From assembly GCF_014836635.1 (NCBI RefSeq), contig NZ_JACSQL010000009.1:62001-126000 (forward strand): a stretch of DNA of 64,000 bases, in the 5' to 3' direction. The stretch is from Paenibacillus gallinarum (GTDB lineage: Bacteria; Bacillota; Bacilli; Paenibacillales; Paenibacillaceae). The notes beneath the pieces were generated by a model. It ran no database searches. It saw only the letters and a program-made list of their open reading frames with translations, and was not told the DNA's origin. A program made the translations under genes and the position numbers. Position 1 is the first letter of the stretch. Every line of letters begins with the position of its first letter. Of this stretch, positions 1-9,475 are shown piece after piece.

Positions 1-35
1 AGTTATCATTATGACCCCTGCTCCTCGCTCACCCT

Positions 36-70
36 AAATCCACTACCATAGGAGGTTGTGGATTTTTGCG
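36..70 (+). terminator. Rho-independent terminator of a gene left of the window
   Basis: An AAATCCAC/GTGGATTT inverted repeat (36-43 with 58-65), with extra ACC/GGT pairs inside, is followed by a short T run. It probably ends a transcript that begins outside the window. Confidence 0.55.
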
Positions 71-189
71 TATTAAAGTCTTTTAGCTATTGTTAAAAGC
101 TATGACTAGCCATGCTTTTTTCATATAACAAGCATTCCTTTTCATCATGCTATACTCATTAGACTAAAAAGTTAGAAGGAGAAATAGTT

Positions 190-1275
190 ATGATACCATT
201 TCGTAATGATCATGTAGGTAGCTTTCTACGCCCTGCAGATTTAAGTCAGGCACGTGAACAATATAAATTAGGCAACATCACATATGAGGAATTAAGAGCT
301 GTGGAAGATAAAGAGATTATTCGAATTATTGAAAAGCAAAAAGAAAATGGCGTATTGGCAGTTACTGATGGTGAATTCCGCAGAAGCTGGTGGCATTTTG
401 ACTTTCTGGGCGGCTTGGATGGCGTAGAGTTGTATGAGCAAATAGACGGACCAAAATTTCATAATATGCAAACTCGCAAGGGTGGGATTCGTGTTGTTGG
501 TAAAGTTGATTTCTCGAGTCATCCCTTTGTTCAGGATTTTGAGTTTTTGAGAAAGCATGCAGGTGACGCAGTGGCGAAACAGACTATTCCAAGTCCAAAC
601 ATGCTTCTATATCGATTGGAGAATGACGTCAATATATATAAGGACAGAGAGCAATTCCTTCAGGATACTATTGCGGCGTATCAAAAAGCCATTCAAGCCT
701 TCTATGATGTGGGATGTCGGTACCTGCAATTAGATGATACAGCTTGGGCAGACCTATTCTCAGAAGCTGGTCACGATAAGCTACGTGCTAAAGGTCTAGA
801 ACCGGCAGAAGAATTGAAAACGATGCAGCGAATGATTAATGAATCCTTGTCTCATAAACCGGCAGATTTAGTTGTGACTATGCATATTTGTCGTGGTAAC
901 TATAAATCGAACTATTTCTCAACGGGTGGTTATGATTACGCTTCTGAAGTTATCTTTGGAGGCTTAAACGTAGATGGATTATTTTTAGAATTTGATGATG
1001 AGCGCTCAGGTGGTTTCGAGCCATTAAAGTATGTGAATCGAAAAGATTTGAAAATCGTGCTTGGTTTACTCACATCGAAAACAGGCGAGTTAGAGGATAA
1101 AGAACAAATTAAAGCTCGGATTGCAGAGGCAGCAACCTATGTACCACTTGAGCAACTTTGTTTGAGCCCACAATGTGGCTTTTCGTCTACAGAAGAAGGC
1201 AATATTTTAACGGAAGAACAACAATGGCGTAAACTTCGTTATGTTAAGGAAATCGCAGAAGAAGTTTGGAATTAA
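190..1275 (+). CDS. MetE C-terminal-like methyltransferase (YxjG/YxjH family)
   Basis: 361 residues, the usual length of the short MetE-related proteins that lack the N-terminal half of full cobalamin-independent methionine synthase. The fold is a TIM barrel beginning with the family pattern HVGSFLRP. The four expected zinc ligands are present: H232 and C234 (MHICRG), E267 (LEFDDERSG) and C329 (PQCGFSS). Family knowledge suggests methyl transfer to a thiol, homocysteine or a similar acceptor, in the cytoplasm. The exact methyl donor cannot be read from the sequence. A good AGAAGGAG site precedes the ATG. The aldehyde dehydrogenase gene follows after 27 bases and is probably cotranscribed. No S-box or T-box leader is visible upstream, unlike many methionine genes. 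Confidence 0.88.
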   Translation: MIPFRNDHVGSFLRPADLSQAREQYKLGNITYEELRAVEDKEIIRIIEKQKENGVLAVTDGEFRRSWWHFDFLGGLDGVELYEQIDGPKFHNMQTRKGGIRVVGKVDFSSHPFVQDFEFLRKHAGDAVAKQTIPSPNMLLYRLENDVNIYKDREQFLQDTIAAYQKAIQAFYDVGCRYLQLDDTAWADLFSEAGHDKLRAKGLEPAEELKTMQRMINESLSHKPADLVVTMHICRGNYKSNYFSTGGYDYASEVIFGGLNVDGLFLEFDDERSGGFEPLKYVNRKDLKIVLGLLTSKTGELEDKEQIKARIAEAATYVPLEQLCLSPQCGFSSTEEGNILTEEQQWRKLRYVKEIAEEVWN

Positions 1276-1302
1276 TCCATCTAAATACGGAGGGGATGTA
1301 AA

Positions 1303-2793
1303 ATGACGATACAAGCAGGCCAAGAGACAATTATAGTTGAAGCGTTAATTAATGGTCAAAATGTAAAATCCCTTTCGCAGTTAGCAAAAGAGAATCCGAC
1401 AAACCCAACTGAGATCGTAGGCTATTTCCCTGTCACTACGAAAGAACAAGCGGTTGAAGCGATTGAAGCGGCGGCAGGGGCTTTTAAAACATGGAAACAG
1501 ACCTCCATTGATGAACGCATTATTATGATGCGCAAAGCGATCGAGAAGATTAGAGCAGCTGAGAATGAAATTGTGCATTTGCTGTCTAGAGAGCATGGCA
1601 AGCCCCTGTATGATGCACACGGTGAAGTTTATGTTTCGTTAATGTGGATGGAGTTTGCTTGTAATGAAGCTAAACCGGCTCTACAGGAAGAGATCAAAGA
1701 GCATGAGAATGGCAAAACGATTCTTTCCTATGATTCAATTGGTGTGGTGGCAGCGATTAGTCCATGGAACTATCCCATTGCTCTATCTACGATTAAGATC
1801 GCTCCTGCCTTACTTGCGGGCAACACCATTGTGCTTAAACCAAGCCCATTTGCGCCACTGGCGGCAGCTAAAGTGGCAGAAATTATTGCGAGTGAGTTCC
1901 CGGCTGGTGTAATCAATGTCGTTCATGGTGATGCGGATGTGGGCGTTGAACTGACTAGTAATCCTTATGTTACTAAAATTGCCTTTACAGGTGGAACAGC
2001 AACAGCTAAGCATATTATCAAAGCTGCTTCGGAAACGATTAAGGATATGACGCTTGAGCTTGGTGGTAATGATGCGGCTATCTTCTTGGAAAGCTTTGAT
2101 GTTCATGATGAGCGAGCAATGCGCCGGATTGTCATTTCTAATTTCTTGACAGCAGGCCAGATCTGTATGATTGCCAAACGTGTGTATGTACACCGTTCTA
2201 TATATGATGAGTTTGTGGGAAAATATATAGAGGCGGCAAATCGCTGGATTCGAATTGGTGATCCATTTGATTCAAATACGACGGTAGGCCCGGTTAATAA
2301 CCTGAAGCAGAAAAATTACGTGCTTGGTTTGGTTGAAGATGCGCAAAAGCGCGGGGCTAAGGTCATTCTTCTCGGTCAAATTCTTGATCAGAAGCTGTTT
2401 GACCAAGGTTACTACCTACAACCTACGCTTGTTTTAGGTTGCAATGTTCATGATCCGATTGTGGTGGAGGAACAGTTTGGACCTACGGTGCCGATTCTGC
2501 CATTTGACGATGAAGAGCAGGTTATTCATCTACACAATGAAAGTATTTATGGATTGACGAGTTCTGTCTGGGGGAAAGAAAAGGATGCCATCTCCGTCGC
2601 ACGTAAACTCGAAGCTGGAACGACGATGATCAATACAGCTGCTGTGCAGGGGCTCGACGTTCGGTTCCCTTTCGGTGGCTTCAAGCAATCTGGTATTGGC
2701 CGTGAATACGGCGTGGAAGGTATCCGCACTTATACAGAAAAGCATGTCATCAACGTTCCGAAGACACTGGATCTTCCTTATATACCAGAATAA
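1303..2793 (+). CDS. NAD(P)-dependent aldehyde dehydrogenase (succinate-semialdehyde dehydrogenase-like)
   Basis: 496 residues covering a full aldehyde dehydrogenase fold. It oxidises an aldehyde to the acid using NAD(P)+ in the cytoplasm. Catalytic signatures are intact: N156 in SPWNYP, the general base E252 in LELGGND, and the nucleophile C288 in TAGQICM. The C-terminal PFGGFKQSGIGREYG segment is typical of the superfamily. The substrate is uncertain; the closest groups by eye are succinate-semialdehyde and betaine-aldehyde type enzymes. It has a GGAGGGG ribosome binding site and follows the MetE-like gene closely, so the two probably form an operon ending at the hairpin at 2864-2910. The functional link between them is not obvious. 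Confidence 0.9.
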   Translation: MTIQAGQETIIVEALINGQNVKSLSQLAKENPTNPTEIVGYFPVTTKEQAVEAIEAAAGAFKTWKQTSIDERIIMMRKAIEKIRAAENEIVHLLSREHGKPLYDAHGEVYVSLMWMEFACNEAKPALQEEIKEHENGKTILSYDSIGVVAAISPWNYPIALSTIKIAPALLAGNTIVLKPSPFAPLAAAKVAEIIASEFPAGVINVVHGDADVGVELTSNPYVTKIAFTGGTATAKHIIKAASETIKDMTLELGGNDAAIFLESFDVHDERAMRRIVISNFLTAGQICMIAKRVYVHRSIYDEFVGKYIEAANRWIRIGDPFDSNTTVGPVNNLKQKNYVLGLVEDAQKRGAKVILLGQILDQKLFDQGYYLQPTLVLGCNVHDPIVVEEQFGPTVPILPFDDEEQVIHLHNESIYGLTSSVWGKEKDAISVARKLEAGTTMINTAAVQGLDVRFPFGGFKQSGIGREYGVEGIRTYTEKHVINVPKTLDLPYIPE

Positions 2794-2863
2794 ATTTTAT
2801 AGCATACAACTTCGATATCGTACAGGGAATTTACATGTGAAATGGAAGTAGGCTCTAACTTTT

Positions 2864-2910
2864 CGCCTTGTTTACTGATCTTTAAGAATCAGTAGACAGG
2901 GCGTTTTTTT
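2864..2910 (+). terminator. Terminator of the MetE-like/aldehyde dehydrogenase operon
   Basis: A long imperfect stem pairs CGCCTTGTTTACTGAT (2864-2879) with ATCAGTAGACAGGGCG (2888-2903), followed by seven T. Confidence 0.85.
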
Positions 2911-2988
2911 GTCAGATAAGTTTGAGCGCAGCAACTTTTCAGAAAAAAACAACACATATCTGATGGAGGTGACCCTGAAGAAATAAGG

Positions 2989-3016
2989 AAGCCACTCCAT
3001 TATTTTGGAGTGGCTT
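2989..3016. terminator. Hairpin between convergent genes, possible terminator
   Basis: AAGCCACTCCA and TGGAGTGGCTT (2989-2999 with 3006-3016) form a perfect 11-bp stem just past the end of the minus-strand HEAT gene. Neither side has a strong T run. A hairpin with the same CCACTCC stem occurs at 3928-3950. Confidence 0.45.
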
Positions 3017-3046
3017 TGTACTCAGCTATTATACGGTGAACGGCGG

Positions 3047-3499
3047 CTATCTTCTACCTAGTGTCTCCCAAATTCCATGGAGCCAGGAGTCGAACTCAGC
3101 ATCTTTGTCGCCCTCGTAAGTATCATAAATATCCAGACGTGTCTTTTGCAGTTTTTCCTTAAATTGCTCAAATGTGTGACCTTCAGGAAGGCTTTTTTTA
3201 ATCCGCAGCAAAATTTTGTTAAGACCTTTAAACAGCTCACCTTTGTTTTTGTCAGGCATTTGTACATCTTCATCCAACTGCTTGAGCTTGTGATATGCGG
3301 CTTCACGCACCTGGAACACTTGATCACTTGTCAAAACATGCTGCAGCAACTTAATGGTAGGTGCTGTATTCCAGTTCCCCAATTCGTTCACCGCATTTAG
3401 CCTGTCTCTCCAGCTTGCCGTCCGATTAGCCGCTCGTTTGAGCTCTTCAAAGTTTTCCGGTAGTTCGTTAACTGCTCCAATATCATGGTTGTTCGTCAA
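3047..3499 (-). CDS. HEAT-repeat domain protein
   Basis: 150 residues, no signal peptide or membrane segment, so probably cytoplasmic. An N-terminal helical part (about 20-80) has the rhythm of HEAT/PBS-lyase-like repeats: WRDRLNAVNELGNWN followed by QVREAAYHKLKQL. The C-terminal half is charged and helical and may be a separate domain. HEAT proteins of this size usually act as protein-binding scaffolds; no enzymatic motif is visible. A ribosome binding site (AAGGAGATTG on the minus strand) supports the start. It is a single-gene unit, convergent with the upstream operon and divergent from the helicase gene, so context gives no role. Confidence 0.75.
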   Translation of the reverse strand: MTNNHDIGAVNELPENFEELKRAANRTASWRDRLNAVNELGNWNTAPTIKLLQHVLTSDQVFQVREAAYHKLKQLDEDVQMPDKNKGELFKGLNKILLRIKKSLPEGHTFEQFKEKLQKTRLDIYDTYEGDKDAEFDSWLHGIWETLGRR

Positions 3500-4114
3500 A
3501 ATTCAATCTCCTTAATCATCGCCATCTCGGCAGAATGATGAATGTTATTTATGTGAACACTATTATAGCACGAACCTGACTAAACTACTCCTATGAAGCT
3601 GATTGACAGCCTGAAAATCACATTCACCAAATGTTAAAGATGTATCAACCTATCTAATCTCCTTGCCCCTCTTTTTTTTATGAATGAAGTCTACTGTGAT
3701 TCTATAGTGTGTAGAAAAATAAGATTAAAAGAAGAAGAGAAAGTCCTTATCATACAAGGCGCCTCTCTTCCTTAGCTTCATAGGATTTTGAACTGAGGTT
3801 TGAAACACTTATAGCTTGCGGATAAGCCATCCCCATCTCGAATACCACAACTTGAGTTTTTTCATCAATCCACTGCAAATAGCTAAATTCTCTCAGGAAG
3901 ATTGAAATTAATAGAGAATTAATTACCACTCCATTCATTGGAGTGGTTTTGTTTTGTAATAAATTTTATTGTCCATTCAGGGGATTAAATGAGTTGAGTT
4001 TGAACATGAAACATAAAAATTTGTTTTCTGTTACTATATACACATATGTAGATCCATAATTCACCATAATAATATAGTTCTATATAACCATTTTAACGAA
4101 AGAAGAGAGACAAC
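3500..4114. other. 615-bp intergenic region with hairpins, no convincing gene
   Basis: This gap holds the upstream region of the HEAT gene, an imperfect GAAGAGA/TCTCTTC repeat near 3733-3772, the terminator-like hairpin at 3928-3950 and the leader of the helicase gene. A minus-strand frame at 3750-3938 starts inside that hairpin, matches no family I recognise and lacks a ribosome binding site. It could be a decayed coding remnant. Confidence 0.5.
3928..3957 (+). terminator. Terminator-like hairpin
   Basis: ACCACTCC and GGAGTGGT flank a short loop, followed by the T-rich tail TTTGTTTTG. No plus-strand gene lies immediately upstream, so it may be a relic or may insulate the helicase gene. Confidence 0.5.
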
Positions 4115-7100
4115 ATGAAAAATCATTTAATACACATGCGTGATAAGCTAAATAGCATAAACAAACGTAATCGCTCCATTCGCTTATTAAAAATTTATCA
4201 AAAATGGAGTTTTGACCTTAAAAGTATAGATACATTAGAGGCAAATGAAGACTCTCAGTCGATTTTAAAGAAGGTTATAGATCAGAAAGTTAAAGGGAAC
4301 ATTACGTTATTGCAACCTTCCCTGAATGATGACAAATCAATAATCCTATCACAAAAGCTTAGTGACCTTTATCGACAAATTAAAGCATTGGAAGATGAAA
4401 CGGGAGTACATGACCTATATTTAGGCTATCCTTTTCTATCTGGTACTCTCCTCGATGGAACTTTTATTCAAGCGCCCTTGTTTTTGTTTCCGATCCGATT
4501 GGAAAAAGATAATACTTTGATGCAAAAATGGGTTCTACATTTGGAAGAGGGCGGACCACAGCTTAATCGTACGCTCTTCTTGGCGTTGAAAAAATTAAAT
4601 AAACTTGGCTTCTCAGAAGATATTTTTGATGAGGCTAATACAGTTGCGGCTTCCATGGATTTTTCCGAAATTATAGATTTTTTAGAAAGACAGCAGTTGA
4701 AAGTTCAGTATGATAAAACAGGTCTCCGCCGTTTAAAGGAGTATAAGGCGAGTGATATTCCAGAAATAGCGAATATAACCCTGTTGGAGAATGCGGTCAT
4801 TGGTGATTTTCCACAAGGTGGTTCATCGATTGTTCGTGATTATGATGAGTTAATTAACTTATCAGAAACGAGCAAACTCTCACTTGTTGGAGAGTTGATT
4901 AATTCTGAAGGTGATTTGTTTATCGAGGGCGGAGTATTACTTGATCAAGTGAAGAAAGAAGAGCAGCCTAATATTAAAGAGGATATATTAAATCTGTTAC
5001 AAACGGATGGATCGCAAGAAGAAATTTTACGAGAAGTCCGTCATCAAAAAGGATTAGTTGTACATGGGCCTCCTGGAACGGGGAAATCGCAAGTTATTGT
5101 GAATCTAATAACCGACGCACTTCATCAAAAAAAGAAGATACTTGTTGTCTGCCAAAAGCGAGCGGCACTAGACGTTGTTTATCAACGGATGAACAGTCTT
5201 GGGCTTGGTAATCATGTTGCTCTTGTACATGATGAGAAGGGCGACCGAAAAGAACTTTATCAAAAGATTTCGACCGTTTTAGAACAAAATGAGGTGCAGT
5301 TTGCAGAAGCGGTTGAGGAGCTAATTAATGTCACTTCTCGGTTAAATAATCAAGAACAGTTGCTGGACACGATTGCTAAAGCACTCTATGAAAGACAGCC
5401 CCATGGATATAGATTGTATGAACTCTATGGAAAATCAAAACCAATAACGAATTCAAATAAGATCATTTACTTAGAAGGTGTGGCTGATCGATTAACAAAA
5501 GAATCTCTACGAGATGTGGTGGAGGCATTATATACATATGGAGAGTGGTACGAACAGTTCGGAAAAGAGACCTACCCATTACGTGACAGAAAGAGTTTTG
5601 CTAACTTTGATATGAAAATGAAGTTAGAAGTGATTGAAAAGTTGAAGACATTAATCGAGAAAGCCGAAAAAGCAACAGCTTATATTGAAACTTTAGATAT
5701 TGAAAAGATAACACCTGCTTATACATGGGAAGTACAACAACGCTTAAATAAAATCTATCCGGACCTAGATAGAAATGAAGGACGTACCCTTCAACGCTTA
5801 CGTATATTTTGGTGGACTACAGTTACTGGTAAATCTATTATTGAAGAGATTACAAATGGAGAGAAGTTTAAAGGAACAAGTTCTAGTGATTGGGTAAGGA
5901 TAAAGCAGTCATTAAAGAGCATGCACAATCTAGCATCATTAACCAAGGATATGGCTAATGATATGAAAGCCCTGTCTATGTTAATACAAGAAGAACAAGT
6001 GAAGAAGTTACAGGATCGAGTAGCTGAAGGTGATATTCCATTAAAAGAGTTAAACTTATTATTAGAATATCTCTATCGTGACTTTGATGATCTGAAATTA
6101 ATGGATACGTTCTGGGTTCAGGCAAGCAATGACATAAAAAGTGTTATTCATGCCTTACAAGGAAAACAATTTGATGAAGAGCAACCATTGTCGGAGTCTT
6201 GGGTCGAAATCTTTAGAAATTCGGTATTTCTTCATTGGATTGATCAAATCGAAATTAAGTATCCAGATGTGCAAAAAATCTCTACAAACGAGTTTGGAAG
6301 AATACGTGAAGCATTTTCCAATCTGTTAGAGGAAAAACGGAAAGTAGCAGCAAAGTACTTGATTCATGAATTGAAGAATAAGGTAAGCATCTTACATCAT
6401 GAACAAGGAAAAAATACAAAAGAGTTAAAACATCAGACGGGTAAGAAGAGAATGATTTGGTCCCTTCGTAAATTAGTGAATAATTTCGCGGATAAAGGAT
6501 TAGTTGATATTTTACCAGTCTGGCTTGCTTCGCCAGAGATGGTATCTTCTATTTTTCCGTTAAAAGAAGGTTTATTTGATATTGTGATCTTCGACGAAGC
6601 TTCCCAGTTAACTGTGGAAAGTGGTATACCGTCTATATATCGGGGTAAGCAAATTGTTGTAGCGGGAGATGAAAAACAGCTTCCTCCATCCAATATGTTC
6701 CGAGCAGGATACGCTGATGAAGAAGACGAGGAAGATGAAAAATATGATACGGATGAGTCAGTTAGCTTACTTAACTTAGCCAAACGACGTTTCCCGGAGA
6801 AGATTTTACAATGGCATTATCGTTCTAAGTATGAAGAGTTAATTAATTTTTCTAATCATGCATTTTATAACGGCTATGTTCAAATGGCTCCAAACGTAAC
6901 TCCTTTTAGTGAGCCACCGGCTATTGTCTGGAAGCGAGTTAATGGTAGATGGATGAACCAATCTAACGAAGTAGAAGCTTTAGAAGTAGTGACGCAGCTA
7001 AAACATGTACTACTAGAACATCCAGGAAAAACAGTTGGAGTCATCACCTTCAACTCGAAGCAGCAATCTAAAGTACTCGATGTAATTGATTATGCTGCGG

Positions 7101-7885
7101 CAAATGATGAGGAATTTAGAGTGCTTTATAGTGAGTTAATGGCTAAGGGATTAGATGAAAGGTTATTCGTAAAAAACATTGAGAATGTACAGGGGGACGA
7201 GAGAGATATTATTATTTTCTCCATAGGTTATGCCAAAAATGAAGAAGGAAAAGTTTATAACCGGTTTGGATCACTTAACCAAAAAGGTGGAGAAAATCGT
7301 TTGAATGTAGCGGTTACCCGTGCGAAGGAAAGCATTATTGTTATTTCTAGTATAGAACCCGAAGAACTGAATGTAGCCAACGCATCTGAGCGTGGACCAA
7401 AGCTATTAAAGTCTTTCTTGAAATATGCCAGGGCCGTTTCAGCAGGGAAGATTGAAGAGATCCAATCTGTAATTCAAGAGATCAACGAAGCAGTCAACAC
7501 ACACGTTGTAGAACAATCTCTTCACTTCGATTCTCCATTTGAAGAACAGGTATATCAGCGACTCCGTAATTTAGGTTATGAAGTTACCACACAAGTAGGA
7601 ATGTCTGGCTATCGTATCGACATGGCAGTTACCCATCCAAACGATAGTTCTAGATTTATTCTTGGAATAGAGTGTGATGGAGCTATGTATCATAGCTCGC
7701 CGAACGCTAGAGAACGAGATGTTTATCGGCAACGATACTTAGAATCAAGAGGTTGGATCATTGAACGAATATGGAGCAGGAATTGGTGGAAGAATTCTAC
7801 AAATGAAATAGAGCGTATTGACCAGCGAATTAAGGAGTTGTGTCGGAAAGAAGAAGTTCGAGCTAAATTGGAAGAGGGAATATAA
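4115..7885 (+). CDS. Large SF1 (Upf1-like) helicase fused to a C-terminal endonuclease domain
   Basis: 1256 residues. The N-terminal ~280 residues resemble the DUF4011-type region found in such fusions. Helicase motif I is HGPPGTGKSQ at 317-326. A long helical insertion (about 380-800) precedes motif II FDEASQ (826-831) and motif III GDEKQLPP (851-858). Later motifs are VQGDERD (1025-1031) and NRLNVAVTRA with the arginine finger (1061-1070). The C-terminal ~110 residues form a Vsr/MTES_1575-like nuclease: D1169 in YRIDMAV, E1186 and D1188 in GIECDG, then a late W-R-W stretch. It is therefore predicted to be an ATP-driven DNA or RNA translocase coupled to strand cleavage. No methylase or accessory gene lies beside it. 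A standalone phage-defence or DNA-repair role is an inference. It has its own strong terminator. Confidence 0.85.
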   Translation: MKNHLIHMRDKLNSINKRNRSIRLLKIYQKWSFDLKSIDTLEANEDSQSILKKVIDQKVKGNITLLQPSLNDDKSIILSQKLSDLYRQIKALEDETGVHDLYLGYPFLSGTLLDGTFIQAPLFLFPIRLEKDNTLMQKWVLHLEEGGPQLNRTLFLALKKLNKLGFSEDIFDEANTVAASMDFSEIIDFLERQQLKVQYDKTGLRRLKEYKASDIPEIANITLLENAVIGDFPQGGSSIVRDYDELINLSETSKLSLVGELINSEGDLFIEGGVLLDQVKKEEQPNIKEDILNLLQTDGSQEEILREVRHQKGLVVHGPPGTGKSQVIVNLITDALHQKKKILVVCQKRAALDVVYQRMNSLGLGNHVALVHDEKGDRKELYQKISTVLEQNEVQFAEAVEELINVTSRLNNQEQLLDTIAKALYERQPHGYRLYELYGKSKPITNSNKIIYLEGVADRLTKESLRDVVEALYTYGEWYEQFGKETYPLRDRKSFANFDMKMKLEVIEKLKTLIEKAEKATAYIETLDIEKITPAYTWEVQQRLNKIYPDLDRNEGRTLQRLRIFWWTTVTGKSIIEEITNGEKFKGTSSSDWVRIKQSLKSMHNLASLTKDMANDMKALSMLIQEEQVKKLQDRVAEGDIPLKELNLLLEYLYRDFDDLKLMDTFWVQASNDIKSVIHALQGKQFDEEQPLSESWVEIFRNSVFLHWIDQIEIKYPDVQKISTNEFGRIREAFSNLLEEKRKVAAKYLIHELKNKVSILHHEQGKNTKELKHQTGKKRMIWSLRKLVNNFADKGLVDILPVWLASPEMVSSIFPLKEGLFDIVIFDEASQLTVESGIPSIYRGKQIVVAGDEKQLPPSNMFRAGYADEEDEEDEKYDTDESVSLLNLAKRRFPEKILQWHYRSKYEELINFSNHAFYNGYVQMAPNVTPFSEPPAIVWKRVNGRWMNQSNEVEALEVVTQLKHVLLEHPGKTVGVITFNSKQQSKVLDVIDYAAANDEEFRVLYSELMAKGLDERLFVKNIENVQGDERDIIIFSIGYAKNEEGKVYNRFGSLNQKGGENRLNVAVTRAKESIIVISSIEPEELNVANASERGPKLLKSFLKYARAVSAGKIEEIQSVIQEINEAVNTHVVEQSLHFDSPFEEQVYQRLRNLGYEVTTQVGMSGYRIDMAVTHPNDSSRFILGIECDGAMYHSSPNARERDVYRQRYLESRGWIIERIWSRNWWKNSTNEIERIDQRIKELCRKEEVRAKLEEGI

Positions 7886-7941
7886 CCTTCATGAGGTTTA
7901 TTGAGGATAGAAGATCTTATTCCCTGCTTTGTAGCGAAAAT

Positions 7942-7978
7942 AAGCTGGATCAGGAAATGTCCTGATCCAGCTTTTTGC
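7942..7978. terminator. Strong terminator between helicase and MATE genes
   Basis: A perfect 14-bp stem, AAGCTGGATCAGGA (7942-7955) with its complement (7960-7973) and a 4-base loop, runs into TTTTT on the plus strand. It serves the helicase and possibly the convergent MATE gene. Confidence 0.9.
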
Positions 7979-7992
7979 ATGTTATAGATTTT

Positions 7993-9369
7993 TTAGTGAA
8001 CTAAACTATCCAAATCCGGCTGTAATTTATTTCGCAAAACATACATCATGATGGCACCAACAAGGAATGCGACAGTATCTGCAATGACAAGTGACCAGAC
8101 CACTCCGTGGAAGCCATTCATATGATTAGCGATATAGAGCACAGGAATCAGAGTAATTCCTTGTATAACTGACATAATGAATGCAGCAGTTCCTTGCGCT
8201 GTTGCCTGGAAGATCCCCATAAATAACGTGGTCATTCCTGAAACGAATAAGGACAAGAATGTCACATGCAGAATGTAGCTGCCCATTTCAACTAATTGCG
8301 GGTCATTCGTAAATAAACCAATTAGGTTATCGGAAATGAAATAGACGATGATGCCGAACACAACGGCTAACCCCATAATGGCTTTGATCGTGAATCCAAT
8401 CGTTTTCTTCATGCGTAATTTATTCGCTGTAAAAGAGAAGGCAATAAGCGGCACGACTCCCTCGCATAATCCCATTAGTATAAACTCAGGCAATTGCAAT
8501 AATCGAGATGAAACTCCGTAAGCCGCCACGGCCAGATCACCATATTCGACAAGAAAATGGTTAAAGATGAGCGACATTGCGCCCATGAAGATACTCATAA
8601 TAAAGACAGGAGTTCCGATTTTGAGAACATTGCCTAGAATGTCCTTAGTAGCCTTGAACCATTTTGCGGATACGGTTAGGAATTGACTCTTGTATCCCAT
8701 ATGGAAAGCAAAGAATACACTCGCAACCAAGTTGGAGACGACCGTAGCGGACGCGACGCCAATTATGCCCCAATGGAAGACGAAAACAACCATTGCATCG
8801 AGGATAATATTTATGACAACACTGAGAATCATACCGATCATCGACGTGATTGCTGCACCTTCTGAGCGTATGATATTTTCTAGTGTGAAGAACAATACGA
8901 CGAATGGTGAGCCGATAAGCATAACCGTGACATAGTCCTTCGTAAATTCGAAGGATTCAGGTGTTGCCCCTAATCCTTGAACGATGGAATCGATTAAAGG
9001 AAGGCCGACAGCCATCAGAATAAGACCGAGAACTAAGCTGCTATAAAAAGCAAATGAAGATACATGTTTTACCTCATCATACTTTTTCTCTCCTAGCAAA
9101 CGGGAGATGAACGTACCGCTGCCCACCCCAATCAGGTTGCCTAGCGCCATAATGATCGCGAATAACGGTAAGGTTAATGCGAGAGCGGTTAACACGGCAG
9201 TATTGTGGAGCGTACCAAGGAAGTAGGCATTCAAGATGGAGTATATGACACTCATTGACGTGCCTAGCATCATCGGTATTGCAAAGTGAGCTACGGCTTT
9301 TGCGACCGGTGCTTTCTCAAAATAATGGAGGTTTTCTGCATCCATGCGGATCACTTCTTTCTTTTTCAT
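7993..9369 (-). CDS. MATE-family multidrug efflux transporter
   Basis: 458 residues with about twelve hydrophobic segments in two related halves, the normal size of MATE exporters. These use a sodium or proton gradient to expel drugs and organic cations across the cytoplasmic membrane. The N-terminal FAIPMMLGTSMSV segment is family-like. The first ATG (9369) has no clear ribosome binding site; the ATG at residue 9 (9345) is preceded by AAAGAAGTG and may be the true start. The gene diverges from a TetR regulator, with three operator-like repeats between them, so it is almost certainly the repressor's target. Substrate is unknown. Confidence 0.9.
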   Translation of the reverse strand: MKKKEVIRMDAENLHYFEKAPVAKAVAHFAIPMMLGTSMSVIYSILNAYFLGTLHNTAVLTALALTLPLFAIIMALGNLIGVGSGTFISRLLGEKKYDEVKHVSSFAFYSSLVLGLILMAVGLPLIDSIVQGLGATPESFEFTKDYVTVMLIGSPFVVLFFTLENIIRSEGAAITSMIGMILSVVINIILDAMVVFVFHWGIIGVASATVVSNLVASVFFAFHMGYKSQFLTVSAKWFKATKDILGNVLKIGTPVFIMSIFMGAMSLIFNHFLVEYGDLAVAAYGVSSRLLQLPEFILMGLCEGVVPLIAFSFTANKLRMKKTIGFTIKAIMGLAVVFGIIVYFISDNLIGLFTNDPQLVEMGSYILHVTFLSLFVSGMTTLFMGIFQATAQGTAAFIMSVIQGITLIPVLYIANHMNGFHGVVWSLVIADTVAFLVGAIMMYVLRNKLQPDLDSLVH

Positions 9370-9375
9370 GTTTAT

Positions 9376-9457
9376 CTAACAGTGTTAGTTTGAGTCTAAC
9401 AGTGTTAGATGGTATCATGAACTTATAAATCTGTAAAGCATAAACTTACACTGTTAG
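9376..9457. promoter_or_regulatory. Three TetR operator copies between the MATE and tetR genes
   Basis: The 13-base palindrome CTAACAGTGTTAG occurs exactly at 9376-9388 and 9396-9408. An 11/13 match, CTTACACTGTTAG, is at 9445-9457. The two exact copies lie right before the MATE gene (20-bp period, same helix face) and the third just before tetR. This is the expected layout for a repressor controlling its pump and itself. Confidence 0.85.
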
Positions 9458-9475
9458 ATAAAAGGGCGGATATCA

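Noticed and set aside
292-558. Minus-strand frame of 88 codons opposite the MetE-like gene
   Set aside because: It lies fully inside a strongly conserved gene, has no ribosome binding site and no family resemblance.
3750-3938. Minus-strand frame of 62 codons upstream of the helicase gene
   Set aside because: Its ATG sits within a hairpin and there is no ribosome binding site. At most a decayed remnant.
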